Shown here: one piece after another, positions 1-6,311 of the stretch
Numbering within the stretch: the first letter of the stretch is position 1
Layout of the letters: the number at the start of each line of letters is the position of its first letter
Assembly: GCA_025463615.1 (NCBI GenBank)
Contig: JAODAU010000274.1
Location: 1 to 10,277 of the forward strand
Origin: Microbacteriaceae bacterium
GTDB taxonomy: Bacteria; Actinomycetota; Actinomycetes; Actinomycetales; Microbacteriaceae
Length of the DNA stretch: 10,277 bases
Reading direction: 5' to 3'
Notes under the pieces: generated by a model
What the model saw: the letters and a program-made list of their open reading frames with translations, nothing else
The model's database searches: none
Told to the model about the DNA's origin: nothing
Translations under genes and position numbers: made by a program

Positions 1-2
1 GC

Positions 3-503
3 GACTACTACGAGGCGCCGGACGGCGAGGGCCCGTACCGCGGCCTCGCCCTGGCACGCAGGATGGCGCTGCTCAACTACCGCTCCCCCACCGAGCTCAA
101 CGACCGCTTCCAGCGCAGCTGGCAGTCCAGCATCAGCCCGCTCGGCGACGACGGGCGGTTCGCTGTGGAGAGCTACCTCGACTTCCACGGCAACAAGTTC
201 ACCCGCCGGTTCGACGCGAACAGCTACATCGTGCTGGTGCAGGCGATGAATTCCCACGACATCGGGCGCGACCGCGGCGGCGTGGCATCCGCCCTCTCCC
301 GCGTCACCGCGACGAGCCTGGTGCTCGGCATCGACAGCGACCGGCTGTTCCCGGTTCCCGGGCAGGAGACCATCGCGTCAAGGCTGGCGAACAACATCGA
401 CGGCGGCGTTCCGGTCGTCATCCACTCCGAATTCGGGCACGACGGATTCCTCATCGAGGACGACCTGGTCGGCCGGGAGATCGCACGACTTCTCGCAACC
501 TGA
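3..503 (+). CDS. metX: Homoserine O-acetyltransferase, C-terminal part (5' truncated by window)
   Basis: This is the last 166 residues of an alpha/beta-hydrolase-fold enzyme that transfers an acetyl group from acetyl-CoA to L-homoserine, the cytoplasmic entry step to methionine by direct sulfhydrylation. The reading frame is open from base 3, so the gene begins upstream. Family signatures visible are GLALARRMALLNYRS near the start, GRFAVESYLDF, KFTRRFDANSY and SHDIGRDRGGV. The last two catalytic-triad residues are present: Asp in GIDSDRLFP (second Asp) and His in FGHDGFL. The nucleophile Ser lies outside the window. Full-length family members have about 350-400 residues, so somewhat under half is seen here. 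The gene ends in TGA. A succinyltransferase using the same fold is possible, because substrate choice cannot be judged from this end, but the sequence is typical of actinobacterial MetX. A hairpin-forming dyad begins 8 bases after the stop. Confidence 0.93.
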   Translation, partial: DYYEAPDGEGPYRGLALARRMALLNYRSPTELNDRFQRSWQSSISPLGDDGRFAVESYLDFHGNKFTRRFDANSYIVLVQAMNSHDIGRDRGGVASALSRVTATSLVLGIDSDRLFPVPGQETIASRLANNIDGGVPVVIHSEFGHDGFLIEDDLVGREIARLLAT

Positions 504-510
504 CGACGTA

Positions 511-540
511 ATAACCGCGAGGTACTGTCACCTTGGTTAT
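511..540. promoter_or_regulatory. Imperfect inverted repeat between metX and RR1 (hairpin or operator)
   Basis: ATAACC (511-516) is complementary to GGTTAT (535-540), and inside it GAGGT (519-523) pairs with ACCTT (530-534, one G-T wobble). This gives an 11-pair stem with a 2-base bulge (GC, 517-518) and a 6-base loop. No T-run follows, so it is not a classic intrinsic terminator. A -10-like TATGCT lies at 538-543, overlapping the right arm, but no convincing -35 is seen 17 bases upstream. It could be a metX terminator, an operator over the RR1 promoter, or both. Confidence 0.4.
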
Positions 541-601
541 GCTCGGTAGACAGAGTGGTCTGTGCTGGCACCCGGACCGCGTACCACCGTGGGGAGTTCC
601 G

Positions 602-1264
602 TTGGCTTTCGATACCGCGAACGCGCCGTCGATCACCGTCGCCATCGTCGACGATCACCGTCTCGTGATCGACGGAATCGTGGCACACATCGCCGCGCAG
701 GACAGGGGGCTGGATGTAGCCATCCGCGCCGCCAGCTGGGACGAGCTGCTCGCGAGCGCCCGTTTCCCGGTCGAGGTGGCCGTGCTCGACCTCAACCTGG
801 ACGACAACATCGCCATCGGCGCGAAGGTGCGGTCGCTCACCGCGGCCGGCACGAACACGATCGTGATGAGCCGGCATTCGGACACGGCGTCGATCCACGG
901 CGCCATCCGCGCCGGCGCGCTCGGCTTCGTGCCGAAGACGGAGAGCGCGGACGAGCTGATCCGGGCGATCCGCTCGGCGGCCCGCGGCATCCGCTACGAG
1001 AACCAGCCGCTCGTCGACGCGATCAAGGTGCTCGAGAACACGGCGGACCCGGGGCTCGGCAAGCAGGAGTTCCGTGCGCTGGTGCTCTACGCGACCGGCC
1101 GCTCGATCCGCGAGGTCGCGGTGGAGATGGGCACGACGGACGAGACGGTGAAGTCGTACATCAAGCGCGGCCGCCGCAAGTATCGCAAGGTGGGTGTGGA
1201 CCTCGGAACCAAGGTGCTGCTGCGCCGTTTCGGCATCCGCGAGGGCTGGCTGACCCCGGAATGA
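602..1264 (+). CDS. Response regulator RR1, receiver plus HTH output domain
   Basis: A 220-residue cytoplasmic two-component regulator. The receiver domain occupies about residues 11-130: acidic pair D17-D18 in IVDDHR, phospho-acceptor D63 in AVLDLNLDDN, switch Ser S90 in IVMSRHS and conserved K112 in FVPKTES. Residues about 150-215 form a LuxR/NarL-like helix-turn-helix with a variant sequence (ALVLYATGRSIREVAVEMG, then TTDETVKSYIKRGRRKYRKVG) and a C-terminal tail, GTKVLLRRFGIREGWL, beyond the usual end of such domains. The start is taken as TTG at 602 because GGGGAG (591-596) sits 5 bases upstream and translation from it leads straight into the receiver; upstream in-frame TTG 533 and ATG 539 would add a tail unlike the family. 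It is clearly paralogous to RR2 at 3795. A strong hairpin begins right after its stop, suggesting partial transcriptional separation from the kinase. Target genes cannot be inferred. Confidence 0.88.
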   Translation: MAFDTANAPSITVAIVDDHRLVIDGIVAHIAAQDRGLDVAIRAASWDELLASARFPVEVAVLDLNLDDNIAIGAKVRSLTAAGTNTIVMSRHSDTASIHGAIRAGALGFVPKTESADELIRAIRSAARGIRYENQPLVDAIKVLENTADPGLGKQEFRALVLYATGRSIREVAVEMGTTDETVKSYIKRGRRKYRKVGVDLGTKVLLRRFGIREGWLTPE

Positions 1265-1265
1265 C

Positions 1266-1306
1266 GGGCGTGGACGCGACACGGGAAGAGATTTCGCGTC
1301 TACCCC
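1266..1306 (+). terminator. Hairpin directly after RR1 stop (terminator or attenuator without T-run)
   Basis: GTGGACGCGA (1270-1279) pairs with TCGCGTCTAC (1294-1303) over 10 pairs with one G-T wobble, around a 14-base loop. GGG (1266-1268) can extend the stem with CCC (1304-1306), leaving C1269 bulged. It begins two bases after the RR1 TGA. The downstream tract is CCAATTTAGG rather than a T-run, so termination may be weak. It ends 20 bases before the proposed kinase start, so it could set the ratio of RR1 to the downstream kinase genes. Confidence 0.45.
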
Positions 1307-1326
1307 CAATTTAGGTGACGGTCTGT

Positions 1327-2505
1327 GTGACGATTGCTTACGTGGAACTCATCGCCAAGGAGCGCGATCGTCTTCTGCAGCGCACAGCCCGCGCAATCGG
1401 GCTGGGCTCGACAGCGGTCGCTCTGGTCTGCCTCGTCGTCCCCGGTGTCATCGGCCCGACGACGCTTGTGGCGACCCTGCCCCTCTTCGCCATCCTGATC
1501 CTCGGGATCGCCCGCACCGGGGCGAGCCACTCGCTCATCTGGGTGGTGCTGGGGCTCGGGTCGGGGCTCGCCATCATGCTGATCGTGCACCTGCCGATCG
1601 ACGGCCGCGCGGGTTCGGCCCTGGGAACCGCGCTCGTGCCCCTGGCCGCCGGCGCCCTCGCCTCGTTCGCGATCGTGCTCACCACCAGCGTCGTGCGGAT
1701 CGTGATCCTCGTCATCGGCGCGATCGCGTCCATCGCGCTCGTGGAGCAGGTCGTGGATGCGACCACCTTCATCTCGATCGAGGGCGCGACGGTCGCCCTC
1801 GGCTGGGTGCTGCTCGGGGTGTTCGGCTACTGGCTCTCCGCCAGCGTGCCCCGCGCCGCCCGGCGCATCTACAGCATCGGCCGCGCCCACCGCGCCGAGC
1901 GGTCCGCGAGCGAGACCGAGGCGCAGCGCCGCCAGGGCGCGCGGCTGCTCCACGACACCGTGCTCGCCACCCTCACCCTGCTCGCCCACTCCGGCGTCGG
2001 CGTGTCGGCCGAGGCCCTGCAGCAGCAGGCCGGGGACGACGCGCGCCTGCTGCGCCAGCTGCGACTCGGCGCGACGCCCGTGCCGCAGTCGTCAGGCGAC
2101 TACAACCTCGAGCCGGTGGAGGAGAGCGCCCTCGGCACCACCCTCGAATCGGTCAAGCAGCGCTTCGGCCGCATGGGCCTCGAGGTGAGCTGGCACGGCA
2201 CCGGGCAGGTGCTGCTGCCGAGCGACGTGCTCGACGCCTTCCTGCTCGCCCTCGCCGAGTGCCTCGAGAACGTGCGCCGCCACTCCGGGGTCACCGACGC
2301 GCACGTCACGATCACGGATGACGACACCACGGTGCGCGCCATGGTGACGGATGCCGGGGTCGGCTTCGACATCCAGGACATCGACGAGGCCCGCCTCGGC
2401 TTCAAGGATTCGGTCGTCGGCCGCCTGAAGGAGGTCGGCGGCAACGCCCGGCTCTTCTCCTCGAAGGGCGCGGGCACCACCGTCGTGCTGGAGGTTCCGA
2501 AGTGA
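1327..2505 (+). CDS. Membrane sensor histidine kinase, NarL-partner type
   Basis: An integral-membrane kinase of about 392 residues. Several hydrophobic segments (roughly residues 25-55, 55-65, 71-90, 100-141 and 155-173) form a membrane sensor with little extracellular loop, so it probably senses a membrane or intramembrane signal. A short coiled linker leads to a dimerisation/phosphotransfer helix with GARLLHDTVLATL; His at about residue 209 is the expected phospho-acceptor (HisKA_3 style). The HATPase_c domain follows: N-box ALAECLENVRRHSG, G1 VTDAGVGFD, and G2 with the final strand SSKGAGTTVVLEVP. The start is taken at GTG 1327 because AGGTGA (1313-1318) is spaced 8 bases from it; GTG 1315 would add four residues and has only C-rich sequence upstream, and GTG 1342 is also possible. 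Its TGA overlaps the GTG of the next gene by four bases, so the two proteins should be made together. The stimulus is unknown. Confidence 0.85.
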   Translation: MTIAYVELIAKERDRLLQRTARAIGLGSTAVALVCLVVPGVIGPTTLVATLPLFAILILGIARTGASHSLIWVVLGLGSGLAIMLIVHLPIDGRAGSALGTALVPLAAGALASFAIVLTTSVVRIVILVIGAIASIALVEQVVDATTFISIEGATVALGWVLLGVFGYWLSASVPRAARRIYSIGRAHRAERSASETEAQRRQGARLLHDTVLATLTLLAHSGVGVSAEALQQQAGDDARLLRQLRLGATPVPQSSGDYNLEPVEESALGTTLESVKQRFGRMGLEVSWHGTGQVLLPSDVLDAFLLALAECLENVRRHSGVTDAHVTITDDDTTVRAMVTDAGVGFDIQDIDEARLGFKDSVVGRLKEVGGNARLFSSKGAGTTVVLEVPK

Positions 2506-3755
2506 GCGGCTGGTCTGCACCCGAGGAGAACACCCTCGGCGTCATCCTGGGGCGCAAGAACCGCAGGGGCGTGCCCACGGCATCCACCGCCGGGCGGGCG
2601 ATGCGCTCCGCGAGCGCGCGGGGTGCCAGCCTCGGCACGGGCTACCTCGGCGTCGGCGCTAGCGTGTTGGCCGCCATCCAGGGGGTCTACGGCATCGCGC
2701 TGTTCTTCAGCCACGGCGCCGACTACCCCAGCCTGATCCCGGGCGCTGCCGCCTGGTTCCTCTACGCGGTGACCCTCGTCGGCGTGGCCGTGCTCATCGC
2801 CACCCGCGGCGAGCGGATGCCCAACTGGATGTTCATCGTCTTCCTGCTGCTGCTCGCCGGCGTGGTCGCCCTCGACCTGGTGGGAACGCTGCCCACGAAG
2901 AACGTGGGCGAGTACGCCACCGCGTCCGTGGCCGTCGGCTTCGGCCTGCTGGTCGCGCTCACGCTGCGCCGCGGCCGCGAGGTGCTCGGTGCGGCCCTGG
3001 CGCTCGCGGTCGTGATGATCGTGGCGATCGCCTCCTCGACGCCGCTCGAGTCGCAGAACATCCCCGCCCAGGTGATCGCCGTCGTGATGTGCGTCGCGCC
3101 GACCGCCGTCGGGTTGTTCGTGGTGCGCCGGTTCCGCCGCATCGTGCAGCTCGAGCTCGACCGCGTGCTCGTGCAGAGCACCGTGTCGGCCCCGCGTTTC
3201 GCCGTCGGCATGCTTGCCTCCGAGGAGCTCGCCCGGCTCGACCTTGCGGCGGAGGAACTGCTCGACTCGGTGGCCACCGGCAAGACGCGGTTGCCGCTCG
3301 CCCCGAAGGTGGCGTCGACCGCGGCATCCCTCGCCACGGAGCTCCGCCTGCACCTCATCGAGGGGCGGCGCGAGACCTGGCTGTACCACGCGATCACGGA
3401 GTCGGAGCAGCTCGGCAAGTCGGTCACGCTCGTCGACCGCGGCAGCCTCGCCGGCCTGCTCGACCCGACCCAGCGCGACGGGCTGCTCTCGGCGGTCTGG
3501 CTGCTGGTCAGCGACAAGAGCAAGGGCCTCTCGACCGCGCAGCTCACGATCGGGCCGGTCAGCTCGCCGCCCGATCCGGTCTCCAAGACCATCACGGTGC
3601 CGGTCGTGCTCACGACCACCGAGGTCGCACGCAACCGCGTCGACCCGGCGACCTGGGATGCCTTCGGCAAGGTGGGCCGGTTCGTGGACTCCACGCAGAA
3701 CTCGAGCCTGCGTGTCGAGATCGACTGCATCGTCGCGAACCCCGCAGACCAATAG
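2502..3755 (+). CDS. Six-pass membrane protein with degenerate kinase-like cytoplasmic domain (putative pseudokinase)
   Basis: A 417-residue protein starting at a GTG that overlaps the kinase stop codon (GTGA), so it is probably translationally coupled. After about 45 basic, Ser/Ala-rich residues come about six membrane segments (roughly 51-70, 79-100, 109-130, 138-155, 160-178 and 187-208). The cytoplasmic part (about 210-417) shows no HxN/D phospho-acceptor, no N-box and no glycine boxes. By eye its order still parallels the upstream kinase: a helical stretch ARLDLAAEELLDSVATGK in the place of the His helix, DPTQRDGLLSAVWLLVSD in the place of the N-box helix, and a last strand LRVEIDCIVA matching TVVLEV. 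My reading is a catalytically dead paralogue that may dimerise with, or tune, the neighbouring kinase. The homology is inferred by eye, without an alignment score. A plain membrane protein of unknown function is the safe fallback. It ends in TAG. Confidence 0.8.
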   Translation: MSGWSAPEENTLGVILGRKNRRGVPTASTAGRAMRSASARGASLGTGYLGVGASVLAAIQGVYGIALFFSHGADYPSLIPGAAAWFLYAVTLVGVAVLIATRGERMPNWMFIVFLLLLAGVVALDLVGTLPTKNVGEYATASVAVGFGLLVALTLRRGREVLGAALALAVVMIVAIASSTPLESQNIPAQVIAVVMCVAPTAVGLFVVRRFRRIVQLELDRVLVQSTVSAPRFAVGMLASEELARLDLAAEELLDSVATGKTRLPLAPKVASTAASLATELRLHLIEGRRETWLYHAITESEQLGKSVTLVDRGSLAGLLDPTQRDGLLSAVWLLVSDKSKGLSTAQLTIGPVSSPPDPVSKTITVPVVLTTTEVARNRVDPATWDAFGKVGRFVDSTQNSSLRVEIDCIVANPADQ

Positions 3756-3757
3756 CA

Positions 3758-3779
3758 TGCTGATCAGTGTGATTCAGCA
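3758..3779. promoter_or_regulatory. Dyad in the spacer before RR2, with a TGATCA direct repeat
   Basis: TGCTGATCA (3758-3766) pairs with TGA-T-TCAGCA (3770-3779, one bulged T at 3773) around a GTG loop, giving a 9-pair hairpin. TGATCAGTG (3761-3769) recurs as TGATCAGGTG (3788-3797), and this second copy runs into the RR2 GTG start. Both elements fit in the 39-base spacer. They could be an operator for autoregulation or an RNA hairpin affecting RR2 translation; neither is proven by sequence. Confidence 0.35.
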
Positions 3780-3794
3780 GAATGGAATGATCAG

Positions 3795-4469
3795 GTGACT
3801 GACACAGACAGACCCATCAGGCTCGCCCTCGTCGACGACCACCGCATGCTCCTCGGCGCACTCACCGAATGGATCCGCGGCGCGGCCACCGACATCGACA
3901 TGGTGGCGGCGGTCTCCACCTGGCCCGACCTGCTGAGCCACCCCGCGTTCCCTGTGGATGTCGTGCTGCTCGACGTGGACCTCAAAGACAACATCCCGAT
4001 CTCCCTCAAGATCTCCACGCTGAAGACGACGGGCGTCAAGACGGTGCTCATGAGCACCTACTCGGAGCCCAACGTGGTGCGCGAGGCGCTCGGTGCCGGC
4101 GCGCTCGGCTACCTGGTGAAGAGCGAGGAGGCCGACATGATCGTCGAGGCCATCCGCTCTGCCGCCAAGGGAGAGTCGTACATCTCGGCGGAACTCGACC
4201 TCGCGCTCAACGCCGGCGATGTCGGCGGCGCCCCGAAACTCAGCGCCCAGGAGCGCCGCGTGATGGCGCTCTACGGCGGTGGCTAGCCGGTGAAGGCGGT
4301 CGCGTTCCAGCTCGGCATCTCGGAGGAGACCGCCAAGAGCTACCTCAAGCGCATCCGCGAGAAGTACCGCGTCGCGGGAATCGACGTCGGCACCAAGGTG
4401 GCGCTGCGGAAGCGCGCCATCCAGGACGGCATCCTCATCTCGACCGACGGCCCGCAGTCGTCGTTCTAG
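3795..4469 (+). pseudogene. Response regulator RR2, interrupted by in-frame TAG in the HTH domain
   Basis: A paralogue of RR1. Translation from GTG 3795 gives 163 residues with a complete receiver: acidic pair D14-D15 in LVDDHR, phospho-acceptor D60 in VLLDVDLKDN, S87 in VLMSTYS and K109 in YLVKSEE. The output domain starts at about residue 148 (LSAQERRVMALYGGG) and is then cut by TAG at 4284-4286. Past the TAG the same frame stays open for 60 codons with excellent family sequence (PVKAVAFQLGISEETAKSYL, KRIREKYRVAG, GTKVALRKRAIQDGIL) and ends at TAG 4467-4469. No bases are gained or lost, so this is a single nonsense codon, not a frameshift. RR1 has Arg at the matching place. The truncated product would keep phospho-acceptance but lose the recognition helix. 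A GTG at 4290 could in principle restart a 59-residue fragment. The SD before 3795 is weak (GGAATG). A sequencing error is the main alternative. Confidence 0.82.
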
Positions 4470-5756
4470 CTATTCCGCGTTGAGCGGCACCGGCGTCGTG
4501 CGGTGCTCGCCGTTCAGCGAGCCGCCGCGGTGGCGCTGCAGGATGACGCTGCTCGACGCCAGCGCGATGCCCGGCACGCACAGCGCAAGCCCCACCCACA
4601 CCGGCGACAGGTAGCCGAGCCCCGCAGCGATCACCACGCCGCCGAGGTACGCGCCGAGGCTGTTGCCGAGGTTCAGGGCCGAGTGGTTGGCGGCCGCGGC
4701 GAGCGTCTGGGAGTCCCCGGCGACATCCATGAGCCTGGTCTGGATGGCGGGCGAGAGGCCTGCAGCCGCCGCGCCGATGAGGAAGATGCCGATGAACAGG
4801 CCGGGCGCCCACTGCGCGGTGAACGCGAGCAGCAGCAGCGCGACCACGAACGCGGCGAAGAACGAGAAGATCGTGACGACGACGCTGCGGTCGGCGGAGC
4901 GACCGCCCACGATGTTGCCGACGGTCATGCCGAGGCCGATCACGACGAGGGCGATCGGCACGGCGAACTTCGGCAGCCCGGTGACCTCCTGCACGATCGG
5001 CGAGACGTAGGTGTAGACGGCGAAGAAGCCGCCGAAGCCGATCGCGCCGGTGAGCAGCGTGAGCCAGACCTGCGAACGGCCGAACGCGCGGAGCTCGCGC
5101 TTCATCGTCGCGGCGGGGTCGCCGGGCAGGTTCGGCACGAACGCGATGATGGCCAGCAGGGCGAGGGCGAAGATGGCCGCGACCGCGAGGTAGGCGACGC
5201 GCCAGCTGGTGTTCTGGCCCAGGAAGGTGATGGCGGGCACGCCCACGACGTTGGAGATGGTGAGGCCGGCCAGCACGAACGAGACGCCGGCGCCGCGCTT
5301 GCCCGGCCCCATCAGCGAGGCCGCGACGAGCGACGCGATGCCGAAGTAGGCGCCGTGCGGGAGCCCGGCGAGGAAGCGGGCGGCGAGCACCAGTCCGAAG
5401 GTCGGGAGCACGGCCGAGAGCACGGTGAAGAACGTGAACGCCGCGGCCAGCACGACGAGGAGCTTCTTACGCGGGAATCGTGCGGCGAACGCGGCGATCG
5501 TCGGCGCGCCCACCACCACGCCGAGTGCATAGGCCGAGGCCAGCAGGCCGGCCTGGGCGTTGGCATCCGCGCGGGACTGCGCGTAGAGCGCGGGCAGCAG
5601 GTCGTGCGCGATGTCGGGCAGCAGACCGAGCGCCACGAACTCGGTCGCGCCGATGCCGAAGCCGCCCAGGGCGAGTGCGAGCAGCGCCAGCCGGGTGCGC
5701 ACGGGGGAAAGAGTAGGCAAGTCGAACCGTTCGTGTCTCGAGGGCGGGTGGCTCAC
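4470..5756 (-). CDS. MFS transporter, DHA1-type exporter
   Basis: A 428-residue, 12-helix major facilitator protein of the drug:H+ antiporter-1 (DHA1) type in the inner membrane, expected to export small molecules in exchange for protons. The first helix begins at LALLALALGGFGIGATEFV (about residues 23-41). The loop 2-3 motif A appears in variant form as GAPTIAAFAARFPRKK (83-98), and the helix 5 motif C-like region as GLTISNVVGVPAITFLGQ (164-181), followed by TSWRVAYL. A hydrophilic loop at about 211-230 separates the two halves. It resembles sugar-efflux and chloramphenicol-efflux type permeases (AraJ/Cmx group), but the substrate cannot be assigned. The start is uncertain: GTG 5756 has no clear SD, and TTG or GTG codons within the first 20 residues would also keep every helix. 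It lies 32 bases downstream of the GNAT gene on the same strand and meets RR2 tail to tail with no spacer (TAGCTA). Confidence 0.87.
   Translation of the reverse strand: MSHPPSRHERFDLPTLSPVRTRLALLALALGGFGIGATEFVALGLLPDIAHDLLPALYAQSRADANAQAGLLASAYALGVVVGAPTIAAFAARFPRKKLLVVLAAAFTFFTVLSAVLPTFGLVLAARFLAGLPHGAYFGIASLVAASLMGPGKRGAGVSFVLAGLTISNVVGVPAITFLGQNTSWRVAYLAVAAIFALALLAIIAFVPNLPGDPAATMKRELRAFGRSQVWLTLLTGAIGFGGFFAVYTYVSPIVQEVTGLPKFAVPIALVVIGLGMTVGNIVGGRSADRSVVVTIFSFFAAFVVALLLLAFTAQWAPGLFIGIFLIGAAAAGLSPAIQTRLMDVAGDSQTLAAAANHSALNLGNSLGAYLGGVVIAAGLGYLSPVWVGLALCVPGIALASSSVILQRHRGGSLNGEHRTTPVPLNAE
4505..4522. terminator. Possible hairpin at the RR2/MFS convergent junction
   Basis: GCTCGC (4505-4510) and GCGAGC (4517-4522) form a perfect 6-base inverted repeat around a 6-base loop. 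It lies inside the last codons of the MFS gene and 36 bases past the RR2 stop. Because the two genes have no intergenic space, any terminator for either must lie in the other's coding sequence. This is the best nearby candidate, but it has no T-run and could be chance in GC-rich DNA. Confidence 0.2.
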
Positions 5757-5788
5757 CGTCGAGCGCGTTGCATCCAGCCTACGGCCCG

Positions 5789-6304
5789 TCAGCGCCCCGC
5801 TTGGATCGTTTCAGGCCGCACCATCCTGATCTCGGGGATGTGGGCGAGCTCTCCATCGAGCATCTTGCGTATGCCGTCGGGCGCGAACCCCGACTTCTCA
5901 TAGAACGCGCGCGCCCGCGGGTTGTCTTCGAGCACCCAGAGGCTTGCGGGCGCGTCGCCGAGAACCGCGTCGAGGAGCGCCGTCGCCAGGCCGCTGCCGT
6001 GGGTCGCGGCATCCGTGTACAGGGCGTACAGCTCGCGGCCCGCCGGCGCAGCGGGGTCGGTGGGATCGCCGGAGATCGCCCAGCCGACGATCCGATCGTC
6101 GATCGTGCCGACGTATTCGACGAACGCCGCCTCGCCGCGTCGCGCCCGCCTGCCCTCGATCTCCCGGTCGCGCAGCGCTTCTATGCGATCCAGGAACCCT
6201 GCGGGCATCACGTGCGAATACGTCGCCCGCCAGCCGCGGATCCGCACGTCGACGATCCCGGGATAGTCGTCCGGCGTCGACGGCCGGACGCTCCAGCTGG
6301 GCAT
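5789..6304 (-). CDS. GNAT-family N-acetyltransferase
   Basis: A 171-residue cytoplasmic acetyl-CoA-dependent acyltransferase. The N-terminal strand-helix is SVRPSTPDDYPGIVDVRIRG (about 5-24), with GWRATYSHVMP following as in many GNAT proteins of unknown substrate. The middle strand is RIVGWAISGD (71-80). Motif A is ELYALYTDAATHGSGLATAL (91-110), whose Q/R-x-x-G-x-G/A pyrophosphate loop is represented by THGSGLA. Motif B is LWVLEDNPRARAFYEKSGF (122-140). The length is normal for a single GNAT domain. ATG 6304 is chosen because GAGG lies 6 bases upstream and the domain begins straight after it; the frame is open further upstream but runs into the neighbouring gene. It starts 7 bases after the stop of the small membrane protein, so the two are almost certainly co-transcribed. 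The acceptor (amino acid, peptide or antibiotic) cannot be read from sequence. Confidence 0.9.
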   Translation of the reverse strand: MPSWSVRPSTPDDYPGIVDVRIRGWRATYSHVMPAGFLDRIEALRDREIEGRRARRGEAAFVEYVGTIDDRIVGWAISGDPTDPAAPAGRELYALYTDAATHGSGLATALLDAVLGDAPASLWVLEDNPRARAFYEKSGFAPDGIRKMLDGELAHIPEIRMVRPETIQAGR

Positions 6305-6311
6305 CGCGACC

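Noticed and set aside
533..601. Upstream in-frame starts (TTG 533, ATG 539) for RR1
   Set aside because: They add a Trp/Arg/Pro-rich tail unlike receiver proteins and overlap the dyad at 511-540; TTG 602 has a GGGGAG SD at proper distance.
2100..3758. Long open frame on the minus strand opposite the kinase and pseudokinase genes
   Set aside because: Its product is rich in Arg, Gly, His and Asp with no domain, and the opposite strand encodes membrane helices and kinase motifs. It is a typical antisense artefact of high-GC coding DNA.
4284..4469. Programmed amber read-through or pyrrolysine insertion in RR2
   Set aside because: TAG is used as the ordinary stop of several neighbouring genes, no read-through element is visible near 4286, and regulators of this type have no known need for a recoded residue. 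A nonsense mutation or sequence error is simpler.
4503..5903. Long open frame on the plus strand opposite the MFS gene
   Set aside because: Low-complexity Arg/Glu/Gly/His product; the minus strand gives a clean 12-helix MFS protein in the same interval.
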